A DNA stretch of 64,000 nt. It comes from Cheilinus undulatus. Its lineage: Eukaryota; Chordata; Actinopteri; Labriformes; Labridae. The stretch spans positions 9,144,487 to 9,208,486 of the forward strand of contig NC_054866.1 of assembly GCF_018320785.1 (NCBI RefSeq). Reading direction: 5' to 3'. Under the pieces are notes generated by a model. It was not told where the DNA came from and searched no databases. It saw nothing but the letters and a program-made list of their open reading frames with translations. This document shows positions 12,001-20,810 of the stretch, piece by piece; the stretch's first letter is position 1; each line of letters opens with the position of its first letter. Position numbers and translations under genes: made by a program.

Positions 12001-12101
12001 CAAACATCTCTTTTCTTTTTTTTGGCCCAGGAGCATTTTTTTTTACACCTAGAGGGAGAAATCAAAGTGAGTCTTACCAGTGAAAAGCAGAAAAGGTTCA
12101 T
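31..12101 (-). CDS. 5' part of an unrecognised spliced gene (five candidate exons, continues off the left edge)
   Basis: Five candidate exons on the minus strand join in consistent phase: 12078-12101, 5363-5530, 4272-4312, 457-497 and 31-90. Each inner boundary has AG before and GT after. The joined frame runs about 115 residues without a stop and then leaves the window. It begins MNLFCFSL, continues with EGSMDSLYEAVQ, then a Ser/Arg/Cys-rich stretch with four adjacent prolines, then LDDNTKWRGSGRSISM, then a basic run (NKKKRRKNISKS) and an Asp/Glu-containing end. I see no domain or membrane segment. The composition suggests an intracellular adaptor or regulator with phosphorylatable Ser-rich linkers, but that is inference. 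I could not name the family. The phase agreement across four introns is the main support. The first exon could instead belong to another transcript, and the last exon has a weak polypyrimidine tract. Confidence 0.55.
91..456. other. Intron sequence, nothing recognised
   Basis: This AT-rich stretch lies between the last two candidate exons of the unnamed gene. I see no repeat or conserved element in it. Confidence 0.4.
457..497 (-). CDS. Internal exon of the unnamed gene
   Basis: A 41-base exon follows a TTTGATTTTCAG acceptor and ends at CTTG|GTGAGT. With two bases carried from the previous exon it continues as R, KNISKSVSDNETL, then the first base of a Gly codon. Both splice sites are close to consensus and the frame is preserved. 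Confidence 0.58.
800..1345. repeat. AT-rich minisatellite (about 19-21 base unit) with a strand switch
   Basis: Degenerate units resembling ATTATGAGATAAAAAGTCA are repeated about 25 times from 800 to 1,280. From about 1,275 to 1,345 the same unit appears in reverse complement (GACTTTTTATC-type and TCTCATAATTATGAC). The array is therefore imperfectly palindromic at its right end. It lies in an intron of the unnamed gene. Open frames across it are artefacts of the repeat. Confidence 0.8.
1346..1908. other. Intron sequence, nothing recognised
   Basis: Unique-looking AT-rich sequence between the minisatellite and a Tc1 copy. I see no exon or RNA signal. Confidence 0.4.
1909..3234 (+). mobile_element. 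Decayed Tc1-like transposon (family A)
   Basis: The ends match the family-A termini seen elsewhere in the window: left CCCCCTTAGATGTGTTACCC, right GGCACTGTA. Plus-strand transposase pieces remain. One around 2,500 is the part before the second catalytic Asp (TPKWCFWPS). Another at 2,797-2,985 holds DLEWLSQSPDLSLIENLW, which includes the DD34E glutamate, and ends near SKIAVSRCE. Frameshifts and stops break the frame, so it is dead. It sits in an intron of the unnamed gene on the opposite strand. Confidence 0.75.
3235..4271. other. Intron sequence, nothing recognised
   Basis: No repeat or gene signal is visible apart from short A-runs near 3,840. Confidence 0.35.
4272..4312 (-). CDS. Internal exon of the unnamed gene, Lys-rich
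   Basis: A 41-base exon lies between a TTTTCTTGTAG acceptor and an AAG|GTGAGT donor. In the frame left by the previous exon it reads EMPQGTNSNKKKR plus two bases, with no stop. The basic run could be a nuclear localisation or membrane-binding patch. Confidence 0.6.
4575..5095 (+). mobile_element. 5' part of a Tc1-like transposon
   Basis: The segment starts with a typical Tc1 terminus (CCTATGTGAAAAAGTAA) and runs through an untranslated leader into the start of a transposase at about 4,795 (MPRSKEF). Remnants of the helix-turn-helix region follow. Stops are frequent and the element breaks off near 5,095, before the catalytic domain. A poly-C tract interrupts its left end. Confidence 0.65.
4602..4619. 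repeat. Poly-C homopolymer (18 C)
   Basis: An uninterrupted run of 18 C lies just inside the left end of the Tc1 fragment. It is prone to length polymorphism and sequencing error. Confidence 0.9.
5096..5345. repeat. Fragment of a dispersed repeat next to an exon
   Basis: The phrase CTCTGATTGGCCCATAATGA and the motif TCTATCTGGTGTGTCAGG resemble segments of the repeats at 25.1-26.4 kb, 33.5-33.8 kb and 45.1-45.3 kb. The copy is short and diverged, and ends within 20 bases of the 5,363 splice donor. Confidence 0.4.
5363..5530 (-). CDS. Internal exon of the unnamed gene, Ser/Pro-rich
   Basis: This is a 168-base, 56-codon exon, phase 0 at both ends. The acceptor follows a pyrimidine-rich tract (TTTTTGTCTCTCTGTCT, then ATGGCATCAG) and the donor reads ATG|GTGAGA. 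It encodes EGSMDSLYEAVQNSGDG, a run of four prolines, a Ser-Arg-Cys repeat-like segment and LDDNTKWRGSGRSISM. Codon use and composition differ clearly from the AT-rich surroundings, which makes it the best-supported exon of this gene. Confidence 0.65.
5531..6341. other. Intron sequence, nothing recognised
   Basis: This is intron 1 of the unnamed gene upstream of its second exon. Only short homopolymers are seen. Confidence 0.35.
6342..7183 (+). mobile_element. Truncated Tc1-like transposon (family A)
   Basis: The left end matches family A (CCCCTTGGATGTTTTACCC). A plus-strand transposase segment at 6,896-7,087 holds VPWSDETKMVLLGHQ, which contains the first catalytic Asp, and ends with [10 protein letters not shown]. 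The copy breaks off near 7,183, where an unrelated repeat begins, so the second Asp and the Glu are missing. Confidence 0.7.
7205..7345. repeat. Dispersed repeat shared with 18,690-18,835
   Basis: Shared phrases are TTGATCCAAAATTTGATTGA, GGAGGCCGCCATGG and AGCTGTTTGAGTCCGTCTAT. The copy at 18.7 kb has the same order and strand with scattered substitutions. The class is unknown. The copy abuts the truncated Tc1. Confidence 0.55.
7346..9148. other. Long intron stretch, nothing recognised
   Basis: I see no coding pattern, repeat match or RNA gene in this stretch. Confidence 0.35.
9149..10555 (-). mobile_element. Tc1/mariner-type transposon (family C), decayed
   Basis: The left end CAACCCAATTCCCAAAAAAG and a diverged inverse at about 10,525-10,555 bound the copy. 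Minus-strand transposase pieces include KWTEAKWKTVLWSDESKF near 9,906 (first catalytic Asp) and LIDVLEQHMLSSRQ near 9,700. Stops and frameshifts break it. A second copy in the opposite orientation lies at 27,299-28,650. Confidence 0.7.
10556..12077. other. Intron 1 of the unnamed gene, proximal part
   Basis: AT-rich sequence without a recognisable element. Small open frames on both strands lack splice signals or family resemblance. Confidence 0.35.
12078..12101 (-). CDS. Candidate first coding exon of the unnamed gene
   Basis: An ATG in good context (GCCAAAATGA) opens eight codons, MNLFCFSL, ending phase 0 at a strong donor (CTG|GTAAGA). The upstream 150 bases are unusually CpG-containing for this AT-rich window, as expected near a promoter. 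An open frame extends further upstream but has no ATG start, so I take this ATG. The link to the exon at 5.5 kb rests only on matching phase. Confidence 0.5.
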
Positions 12102-12250
12102 TTTGGCTGCGAGATGTCCTGGTCGTGTCCGTGCGTCTGATGGAGCGAGCTGAGTGACAGCCAGCGACGGAGAGACACAACAGCTCAGTGTGAGTCCAGC
12201 CTGGGTCGCCTGCTGTCTTCTCAGATTAATACCACAGTGAAATCCCTCCA
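12102..12250 (-). promoter_or_regulatory. Probable 5' UTR and promoter-proximal region of the unnamed gene
   Basis: This is the most CpG-dense stretch of the left arm of the window (for example CTCCGTCGCTGGC and CAGACGCACGGACACGACC on the minus strand). It directly precedes the ATG at 12,101. No TATA box is obvious. The assignment depends on the first exon being real. Confidence 0.4.
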
Positions 12251-12631
12251 CTAATCCAATAGATGGACCACCATTACTCTACCAGCTAAAGCAGAACTCA
12301 CAACAAACCCAGACTGGATGAAAATGTGTTTTGGACTTTTTTTTATGTTTGCTTCATTCAGATTTAAGCTGAAGTGTCTTTATGCCTCATGCTGAATGGT
12401 ATTTTATAAAGAGTTTTAGGAATGCATATTAAAAGGAAATTAAGAAAATCAGTTTTATGAAAGCACTTTTTTGTTTGCTCTATCTGTTTGAACCTTTCTG
12501 AAACTGAAACTAAAGAGCACTGCTGCAGTAAACAGGCACATCAAAAATATTAATACAAAAAGATGAAATATTAATACAAAAAGATAAAATAAATAAAAAT
12601 CAAAATAATTACTCAAAACGCAAAAAGGTTT

Positions 12632-13760
12632 AACCCCCTAATGGAAAGAACCATGTATGGTCACTATGGTCACCTTCCCTCATAGCCCTATAACCCTAAC
12701 TCTGTGATCCAGTAGATCCAGAATGATTTTTCTCAGCCAATCAGTGAAGATCAATCAGCACCACAGAATGTGACATCACAGTGTCTGACCAATCAGCCGT
12801 GCCCCAGGGCATCTCAAATTTCCAGTTTCCTCCAGAACTGAAAAATTGCAGCTCTACATCTCTTTTGGTTCCAAAAATTGGCCCTAAATCCTGACTAACC
12901 ATGATGTTGACGAAACTCACACATTATAAGGGGGAACAGCTTTTGTATTTTTTGAATACAATTTCTAGCATTTTCTACAATTTTAGTCTGAAAAAAAGAG
13001 AAACCATATTTGGACATACACCTGTTCAGGGCTGTCAAATGTTGTATATGTTAAACATACAGCCACTTTGTCTAAGAGGCTGTACTAGTTTCTTGAAGAA
13101 AACCTTATTGTAATGTAGGATAATAGTACCGTTATAATGGTCTCACTATGAGTAGCCGATGCTCAAAGCTAGACAGTCAGCTAACAACTTAAACTTCTCC
13201 AAGAACTGCAAGAAGTAACTTTTCTTGTCATTTATCGAAGAATTCCTTTAATTGATGTGTATCCTCTATCTTTTTGGTAAAGCTGCAATAAAGCACGCAT
13301 TATACAATGCATTAAGAATAATAAACACAAAAAATAAGGCACCGTCAAAACCCATAATTAGCAAACTCAAAATGCTTACAGCTCTGCTAGCTAACACTCT
13401 GCTGGCTAAAATTCTGCTAACTACAAATATACAGCATATGAAGTACAAATTTAAACATGAACCTCTGCCTCTGTCTCCATCATAAAGCATAAAAAATACA
13501 ATACTCATGGTCAAATAGTGTCTAAGGCAACACAAGACAATACTGCAACAGGTGAGTCAACTGCTTTCTGCACTCCAAGGGTACATGGCTATTAGCTAGC
13601 ACACACAGTGTCAAAACAAAACTTACCAGACTGCATACAAAGACTTTACAGGCACTATAATATTCAACTGACTTTACAAAGGACAGGACACCTGTAGTGT
13701 AGCTGGATGTTGCCACAGGGTTGAAAATAAATTAAGACGGATCCAGTGGTAAATTTTTTA
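12632..13760. repeat. Unclassified dispersed repeat, long copy
   Basis: Two blocks, 12,632-13,110 and about 13,668-13,760, match the copy at 62,090-62,660 in the same order and orientation. Shared phrases include CAGCCAATCAGTG, ACTAACCATGAT and AAACTCACACATT. Between the blocks this copy has about 550 extra bases with repeated CTGCTAGCTAAC-like words. I see no terminal repeats or coding capacity. Confidence 0.6.
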
Positions 13761-14172
13761 TCCAGTGTGTATATGTTTTATTACCTAAATATAAAGCCTT
13801 ATGCTGATGTGGTTTATATCAGTTTTTATTTTTATTGTTAGCCTACATTCACTCCTTCATGTCTATTTTCAGCTTTAAAATAGCTCATAAAAAGCTCAGT
13901 GGATAAGTCAAAAGTCATCAAACATTCACCTTTTCATCCTTTTTAACAAGGCCATAAGGAGTTTCTTTTTCCGTGGTTGAGTTTATGTCATCTACAATAT
14001 ATTCAAAGTCGTTAATTTCCTTTCAAAATAAAAGCATGTCTGTATTAAACAGGGAGTCGATTACCCTTAGTTTAAAACAATAAAAAAAAAGACAAAAACA
14101 AAATAAAAAAGAATAGTTTTAAATGCAAAATTGTGGAACAAAAAGGGGAGATTAAATTAAACTGATGCTGTA

Positions 14173-14890
14173 CATCTACAGAAAGTATTCAGACCACTTT
14201 CACTTTATTCTTTTTTTTTATGTTGCAGCCAGATGCTGCAGTATTTTAAATGTATTTTTTTTCTCTCAGGACTTTTCTCTCAGTGCCTCATAATGACTAA
14301 GTGAAACACAATTTTAGAAATTATTGCAAATGTATTTAAGATTTAAAAAACCCTGAAATATCACATTGGCATAAGTATTCAAACCCTTTGCAAAAACCCT
14401 TGAAATTTAGCTCAGGATCCTCCCATTTCTCTGGATCTTTGCTGAGAGGTTTCTACACCTTGACTGGAGTCCAACTGCAGTAAAATAAATTGATGGGACA
14501 TGATTTGAAAAGGCACAAACCTCTGTATTCAAGGCCTTACAGCCGACAATTCACAGAAGAGCAAAAGCCAAGCCATGAGGTCAAAGGTACTGCCTGCAGA
14601 GCTCAGAGACAGGATTGTTGTGAGGCACAAATCAGGGGAAGGCTACAAAAAAATCTTCTGCACTGAAAGTTCCCAATAGCACAGTGGCCTCCATAATTCT
14701 CAGATGGAAGAAGTTTGCCACGACCAAGACTCTCTGAGAACCGATTGCCCAGCAAAACTGAGCAATCAGGGAAGAAGGGGCTCAGTAAGAGAGGTGAACA
14801 AGAACCTGCAGCCCTCCACTGATCTGGGCCTCTTTTCAGCGCAAAACCCTTGAGAATCAAACTGCAGCCACCATTGAGGGGGTCCTGTAT
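14173..14890 (+). mobile_element. 5' part of a Tc1-like transposon (family B)
   Basis: The left terminus (GAAAGTATTCAGACCACTTT) and the amino-terminal transposase region match the larger family-B copy at 39.7-41.8 kb in inverse orientation. The phrase GAGCTCAGAGACAGGATTG marks the helix-turn-helix part. The copy stops near 14,890 and lacks the catalytic core. Confidence 0.65.
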
Positions 14891-15517
14891 AACGTCCCTG
14901 TAAGCTTTTAAAAATCCTATTCATACATGTGTACACGCCACATTTGGGAGCAGTGCCTCACCCTGCTAACATTCAGTTTGTGAATTGTTGATGTGATTAG
15001 TCCAACATGAAAATAACAGATTGCTCTGACTAACAGATTGATTTACTTTTCATTTCAATATTATTCTAATTTTAAATATCTTGTTTTAAATGAGCCTTCG
15101 TTAGGAAACGTAAGGGATGTGTGGTGTCATTTAAATTATTCTTTATCCATGGCATTATACTGTCTCTGTGTCCATTTGACCCAATGTTTACCTGTGGCTT
15201 ATGCCAGCAGTTGGAATCGTACCAAAACTTTGTGTGCTCTCTTTCCTGTTTCAGTTGATCATTTTGAGTGCAGCCTCTGCTGAAAATAGACGGGGGTGGA
15301 GTTCTTGAGCAAAATGGAGCACCTGGGACAGGCCAGAGGACGTGCTGTAGAATTACAATGACTAACCAGAAAGGGAGTTGCTTGCACTGGGGTGCGGATT
15401 GCAGCATTTACACAGTATGTGGAATTTGAGGGTGAGAGGCCATCAAACATGGGGCAATTTAGTCCCTGAATTTTGCTGTCACAACTCTTTCTGTGTGGGC
15501 CACAGAGAGCAATAACA
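14891..15517. other. Intergenic sequence, nothing recognised
   Basis: Open frames here lack splice context and family resemblance. Confidence 0.35.
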
Positions 15518-15715
15518 CACATCCATCCATTTTCAGTAACTCTTATCCCCCAGGGTTGCCGGAGGCAGGGTACACACTCAACTGGTCACCTACAAATTAC
15601 AGGGTTGACATACCGAGACAATCAACCATGCACGCTCACACTGAAACTACAGGCAATTCAGAATCACCAATTAACCTAATTAGCATGTTTTTGTTCTGTA
15701 AGCTAAAGTAACCCA
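15518..15715 (+). repeat. Common fish dispersed repeat (ATCCATCCATTTTC family), probably LINE-derived
   Basis: It begins ATCCATCCATTTTCAGTAAC and continues through CGGAGGCAGGGTACACAC to AATCACCAATTAACCTAA. This order of phrases is familiar from very abundant teleost repeats. I recall it as the 3' part of a non-LTR element, but the class assignment is from memory. Confidence 0.55.
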
Positions 15716-18054
15716 TGCACGCAAACACCACACAGAACGGGCCTGTTTGATGGTGATTTGAGCCAAAAAGCTTCTGGCTGTGCAGCCCACTGTAGATACA
15801 CAATTACACTTTATTTTAATGATTAAATGCTTCTGGGAATAAACAAAAAGTGATGTTAAATGGAGAAAATATAAATGCAATGATTGATATAAGTGTGATG
15901 TTACATATTGGCAAATCTGCTCTCTATGTTTTAATAAGCAGAAGCAAATGAAGTGTAAAAGGTTATGATCTATTAATCTATAAATCATCCAACTCTGTCG
16001 TCTGAGCGGCTCTAATGTAAGGAAGAAACAGATGGAGGGATTAACACATATGACCTATATTTTCAAACTGATGTGACTGTGTGATTTGCATTAAGTGGAC
16101 TGATTCATGGTGTGTAGAAGTGTTTTAACCACCCTGTTCTTCAGGGGGGATCATCCATCTCTGCTGAATTCTAGTGCTACATATTTGTATCTGGTATGGA
16201 AGTCTACGTGTCATTTTAGACCTGGATCCACATTTGCAGCATTCATGTGAACACAAGTAATGCAGTCAGAGCTGAATAAGGAAACAATCCTTCATCACAG
16301 ACTTTGCTTGATTTTAGAAACGCCTTTAATTGCTGAGATTAAGAATTAATTTGGCACTATTATTAGCTCTGTTATGAATCATTGGCCTTTTTTTGCGCTT
16401 CAGTGTCTTGATTGCAGTCGTCAGGCAGGCTTCCAGTAACAGGGTGGGACAGTCTCTCATTCACATGACAGGTTGACTGAATGCTGTCAGGCAAGATTCA
16501 GTCTCCAAGCTGTGACACCTTTCAGGATGGTGAATTTTATTTCCGTGTTTTCAGTGAGTGATGTATGAGTGGGTGATGGCAAATGAAAAGATCCTCTCTT
16601 AGAGTGGGGTCTTCATATAAACACCAAAGCCAGTCCTTACATACCAAAATAGCCTTTATTATCATCATACATACATAAAGAAAATGTGTGTGTTCCTGTG
16701 CATTATTAATCATACGACAGTGAAATGGTTCCTGTGTCGTGTTAAATGTCGTTTGACAGGCTGTGGGGGGAGGGGGCATTAAGAGGGCACACTTATTATA
16801 ATAAGTTATACTGAAGGGGGTTTGGGGTCATGCGCAGGACAGCCTACTGGAATTACTTGGGCCCCTTACGGGTTTAAGGGCCCTCCTCAGACCTGATTTA
16901 ATAATATAAGTGTGTGAGCCTCCTGGCTGCCATTCAGGCTCAGATCAACTTTTAGGCTAACTGGCAAAAAATTACTAACAAGAAGTAGATTTTGAGGTTG
17001 TATGCACTGCATTTTCTTGCCCTTTCTTTTCTAGTCTCCCAGCTTTAGTTTAGTTCCTGACACACCTAACCTGACACTAGATGGGCTGTTTTATATGTTC
17101 ATTGCATGGATATCAGTGCTGTCCAGTGATAAAAAAGTTAATAGAATTACGAGTTGGACTAGATTACAGATAGATTTCATATTCCTTTTTGTAATTGGTT
17201 AATATATGAATTAATGTGTATATAATCATTTTTGCCTATATGTTACTCTGGTCTTCACATTAAGAGTTAATTATCAATTTACTTGTCTCTTGTTTACTTG
17301 TCTCTCCTCCTTCAAAACTGTGATGGGGCGATGGATAAGGATAAGATGTGAATTTATCTTTTAAAAATAATTCTTAAAACATAATGACAGTGTATTAAGG
17401 CCATCTCAGAATAAAATAAAATGAGGATATGTTCATTTTTGAGAAAAAAAGAGGCTGATTTTGGAGGGAAACTTTGAAATATTTGAGGTTATAAAGATGT
17501 TTATTTATAAGAAAACAAACTAATGCCTTAAATTTTGACATTAGATACTCATACATTTCAAGTTCAAAACTGTGTAAAGTAAAAAAAAAATTAATTTCTT
17601 GTGAAATAATGACTTTAAACATGCAACTTGTCTAGATAATCACTATTATTTTTTACTAAAGTGGCCCTGAAGCAGCATCATGATAATGGATAGTTCATAC
17701 TGGTAGATATTTTGTCCAGAACAAGTGTATGTGGTGTATTATGTTGAGGTTTGCTCAGTGAAAAACTACAATTGATGTTTAAATTTCTCAAGTGGGTCTT
17801 AGGGGGGCTTAGTGTTTCTGAGATTTGAGTCAGGGGTCCATAAGGGAAAATGTTTAGGAATCACTGCTCACTGTCAGTATTTCAGCTCTCAGTCTCCACG
17901 GGCTATGTGTCTCCTCTCTCTGCCTCTTCACGTGTTCTTTTTTACTCTCTAAAGGTACGTTGAAATTCCTTATGAGTAAGTTTTAATCAAACCCAAATTC
18001 AGCGTATATGGATGTAGTACAGCAGCAAACTTATACTTACCTACTTCAAATACT
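15716..18054. other. Intergenic sequence, nothing recognised
   Basis: AT-rich sequence with no exon-like segment or clear repeat. Confidence 0.35.
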
Positions 18055-18215
18055 AATTTTTGCCACTGGTATCCAATTTTTGTTTCCTTTAACCCATTTT
18101 TGCCACTTTTTAACCACTTTCCACCATTTTTCCTGCCCATTTGAACACTTTTTGCCTTTTTTGGCCCACTTTGGCCGCTGTCTTCCCAATCTGTCTCTTT
18201 TAACCCATCTACAGG
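18055..18215. repeat. Degenerate pyrimidine-rich repeat (TTTTTGCCACTTTTTAACC-like)
   Basis: Units close to CATTTTTGCCACTTTTTAACC recur imperfectly here, and again at about 19,465-19,550 with CCAATTTTTGCCGCTTTAAAC. The strand bias (C and T only, with sparse GG) explains the open frame across it. Confidence 0.5.
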
Positions 18216-18479
18216 CCCGCCCCTGCCTATACACAGACTACGCTTAGAGCGTTTTTTGTTTCAATAAAGAATATGATCGTTAAAAGCAATGATCATTTTT
18301 GAGACTTTTTTCAGATAAAAGTTAGTTTTGCAGAAAGACGCAGGACTCTGTAATCCTTGTTGATGACTCTTTTATATGCATCTAACTCAGGATGAATTAC
18401 AAAGACTTTGTATTAATCATTAGTGTAATAATATTTCTTCTAGGTGTTTTAAGATAATTTTGAATGACCATTGTTAAGT

Positions 18480-18925
18480 GTAAGGGCGATGGTGGTCGGC
18501 AGTGTTGGGGGGGCCTCATATAGGGGTCTGCTTAGGGCCACGCTTTCATCAGGGGCAGCCCTGTCCATTTTGGCCTCTTTCGACCAAGCGGCAACCTCCG
18601 GTCCTGAAAAACGAAGCCAATGCAGAAGTGCAAAAAATGGCAACTGTCCACTTGAGGCTGGCTGCAGGAACACCGGAAGTCCCGTCTGGACACCTGTTAA
18701 AAAGCCGTTTTTCACACTAGAAATTGATCCAAAGTTTGGTTGAGACATGATTTCAGTATGGAAGCCGCCACAGTTTGGCTTCAAGAGCTGTTTGAGTCTG
18801 CCTATTGTAAGCAGACATCACACAGGGTTTGTCTAGTTCAGGGATTTCAATTACAAATTCAACAGGGCCAAATTTTAGAATCGAGAAATGTAGCCGGGCT
18901 GGACATGTTCAAAGCCCAGTAAGCA
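18480..18925. repeat. Composite of dispersed repeat fragments
   Basis: The part from 18,690 to 18,835 matches the repeat at 7,205-7,345. The following part (CAGGGATTTCAATTACAAATT to GGGCCAAATTTTAGAA) resembles ends of fish hAT-type elements. The first part (18,480-18,690) is GC-richer and unplaced. The frames through it look like shadows of repeat DNA. Confidence 0.4.
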
Positions 18926-19411
18926 GCTGGTAATGTCAAATTTTGAACCAATACAGATCAATTTGATGAAAAATATGCACTTTTATTCATAGTCTCCCTT
19001 TTTACTTTGGCAACATGACAAAAACACATCAAGAAGTGCATAAAACATGACAACATAGCTGTATTTGAACATAACCTGCAGTAGTAGAAATGTTTTTTTT
19101 TTCCACAGGAAAAGAATTAAAATAAACAGAATGAAAAAATGAAATGAAATTCTGTAAAAAATAATTTTGGTCACATCTTACCTAGGCATATCTTAATGTG
19201 CATAAAAACTAAAGTTGCACATTTACAGCTACAGTTGAAAAGGACATGTTTCGGTATTTTGGGGCAACTTCTGTCAGCATCACTAGCCACGCTTCAAAAC
19301 AAAGCAGTGCACTGTAGGCTGACTGTGGCTAGGCTAAGCAGAGTGTTGCATTCATGGTCTGAATTACTGTGGAAATTTATGAAAACTTACAAAACAGGTT
19401 GCCCTCTGCAA

Positions 19412-19457
<46 letters not shown>
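19412..19457 (+). repeat. (CTTT)n microsatellite
   Basis: About eleven perfect CTTT units form this array. It lies in intergenic DNA about 1.3 kb beyond the Ly6 gene's last coding exon. Confidence 0.95.
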
Positions 19458-19557
19458 ACAGTCTATGCTTTCAATCCATTTTGCCTCTCTCTAACCACTG
19501 TTTTCCTCCAATTTTTGCCGCTTTAAACACCATTTTTGTTTCCAATATCACAATTAT

Positions 19558-20372
19558 TAGATAAATAAATCCAGTTCTTTCTACTTCATCATCTGGCATA
19601 CTGATGTTTGTGCACATGATGGATCACCCTTGAAGTCTGACATAATTTTCCTAGTGGTTTTGTTCAGTGTACCTGTCCATATTGTTAACTTTACCCCCCC
19701 AAAAAAGAGAGGTTTTAAGAAAACGCGATGATAAGAGTGGTTGTTATTCACAGCAACTATAAAATATTATCACAGATTACCTTTACATTACATTTGGCCC
19801 CCAGAAAGCTCTCCCCTTTTCCCCACCTTATGGGTGGCCTTGGTTCTGAGCAGGATGGTCCTTGTCCCATATATTGACATTAATCACTAGATGACACTTG
19901 ACTGATTATGGGTCAGATCATCTGACAGCTGATTACCCATCATGCTCTGATCACGTCAGTCAAGTGACACCTGTCAGTTAATCGCAGCCCGCTTGTGCAC
20001 ATCAGCGATACCTATGACGTCAAAAACCACAAACCAAATAATTACATTTACTCCAGTTACTGTGAATGACTGGCTTTTTATGTCCGTGTTCTTTTTGCAT
20101 ACTTGAGTAGGGTAGCCTTGTATTCTTTCCACCTCTGCTTTAATTTATACACACTGTGGCACTGAGCTCAAACGCAAAACACTCAAAAAGTTGGCAACCC
20201 TAACCTGCTCATGCAAACATTTCACTCACATGCCGTTTTGAGCCTGACTACAAGAATTGGCCATTTTCCTGTGTCACCTTTATAAAACACAATAACGTCA
20301 GCACGTTAGCAATGAAATCCCGGCTCATCAGGACTAACAAAAGACAGCTCAATCATTTGATCATTTCAAATA
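19558..20372. other. Intergenic sequence downstream of the Ly6 gene
   Basis: I see no gene or clear repeat in this stretch. Confidence 0.35.
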
Positions 20373-20378
20373 TTTATT
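20373..20378 (-). terminator. Polyadenylation signal AATAAA of the Ly6-like gene
   Basis: AATAAA on the minus strand lies about 340 bases past the stop codon at 20,719. It is the first canonical signal in the correct orientation that I found, giving a 3' UTR of roughly 360 bases. Confidence 0.55.
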
Positions 20379-20718
20379 CCTTTTTAACAGAGATTTCCTA
20401 AAAGTCATCAGGCTTACATCACAGCAGGGACAGAGACAGCGACCCACATTGCAGACGCCGCTGCAGTGACCCACTAAGTGACATCAGGAAGGGATTAAGT
20501 GAGTGCTTATGTGCATGTGTGTGTTTTTGCCCCACTTCCTACTCATAGATTACAAATATTCATAGCTGTGGCCATCGGGGTGAGTGGATGGTCACAGATA
20601 AGGCTACACAGTTCAAGTTTTGTAAATACAGGGTTCAGATATTTGGAGTTAACAGAACATCTTCAGCATCATTTGGATCTCTCATCTTCTCCACATGGAT
20701 CAGGTGGCTGGTTGATGC

Positions 20719-20810
20719 CTAGCTGCTGTTACATTCACTTTCGTTGCAACATGTGATGTTATCATTTTCAGATGCGCAGGTTGCAGCTGAAGCACAACCA
20801 CGGATGACAA
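20719..20810 (-). CDS. Ly6-like gene, exon 3 (last cysteines and stop)
   Basis: A pyrimidine tract and TTCTTGCAG precede the exon. It encodes VIRGCASAATC and ends ITCCNESECNSS followed by TAG at 20,719. The stop comes three residues after the last cysteine. Confidence 0.85.

Noticed and set aside
11925..12251. A 108-codon open frame overlapping the first exon of the unnamed gene
   Set aside because: It has no ATG at its start and runs through the splice donor into intron. Only the eight codons from the internal ATG are supported.
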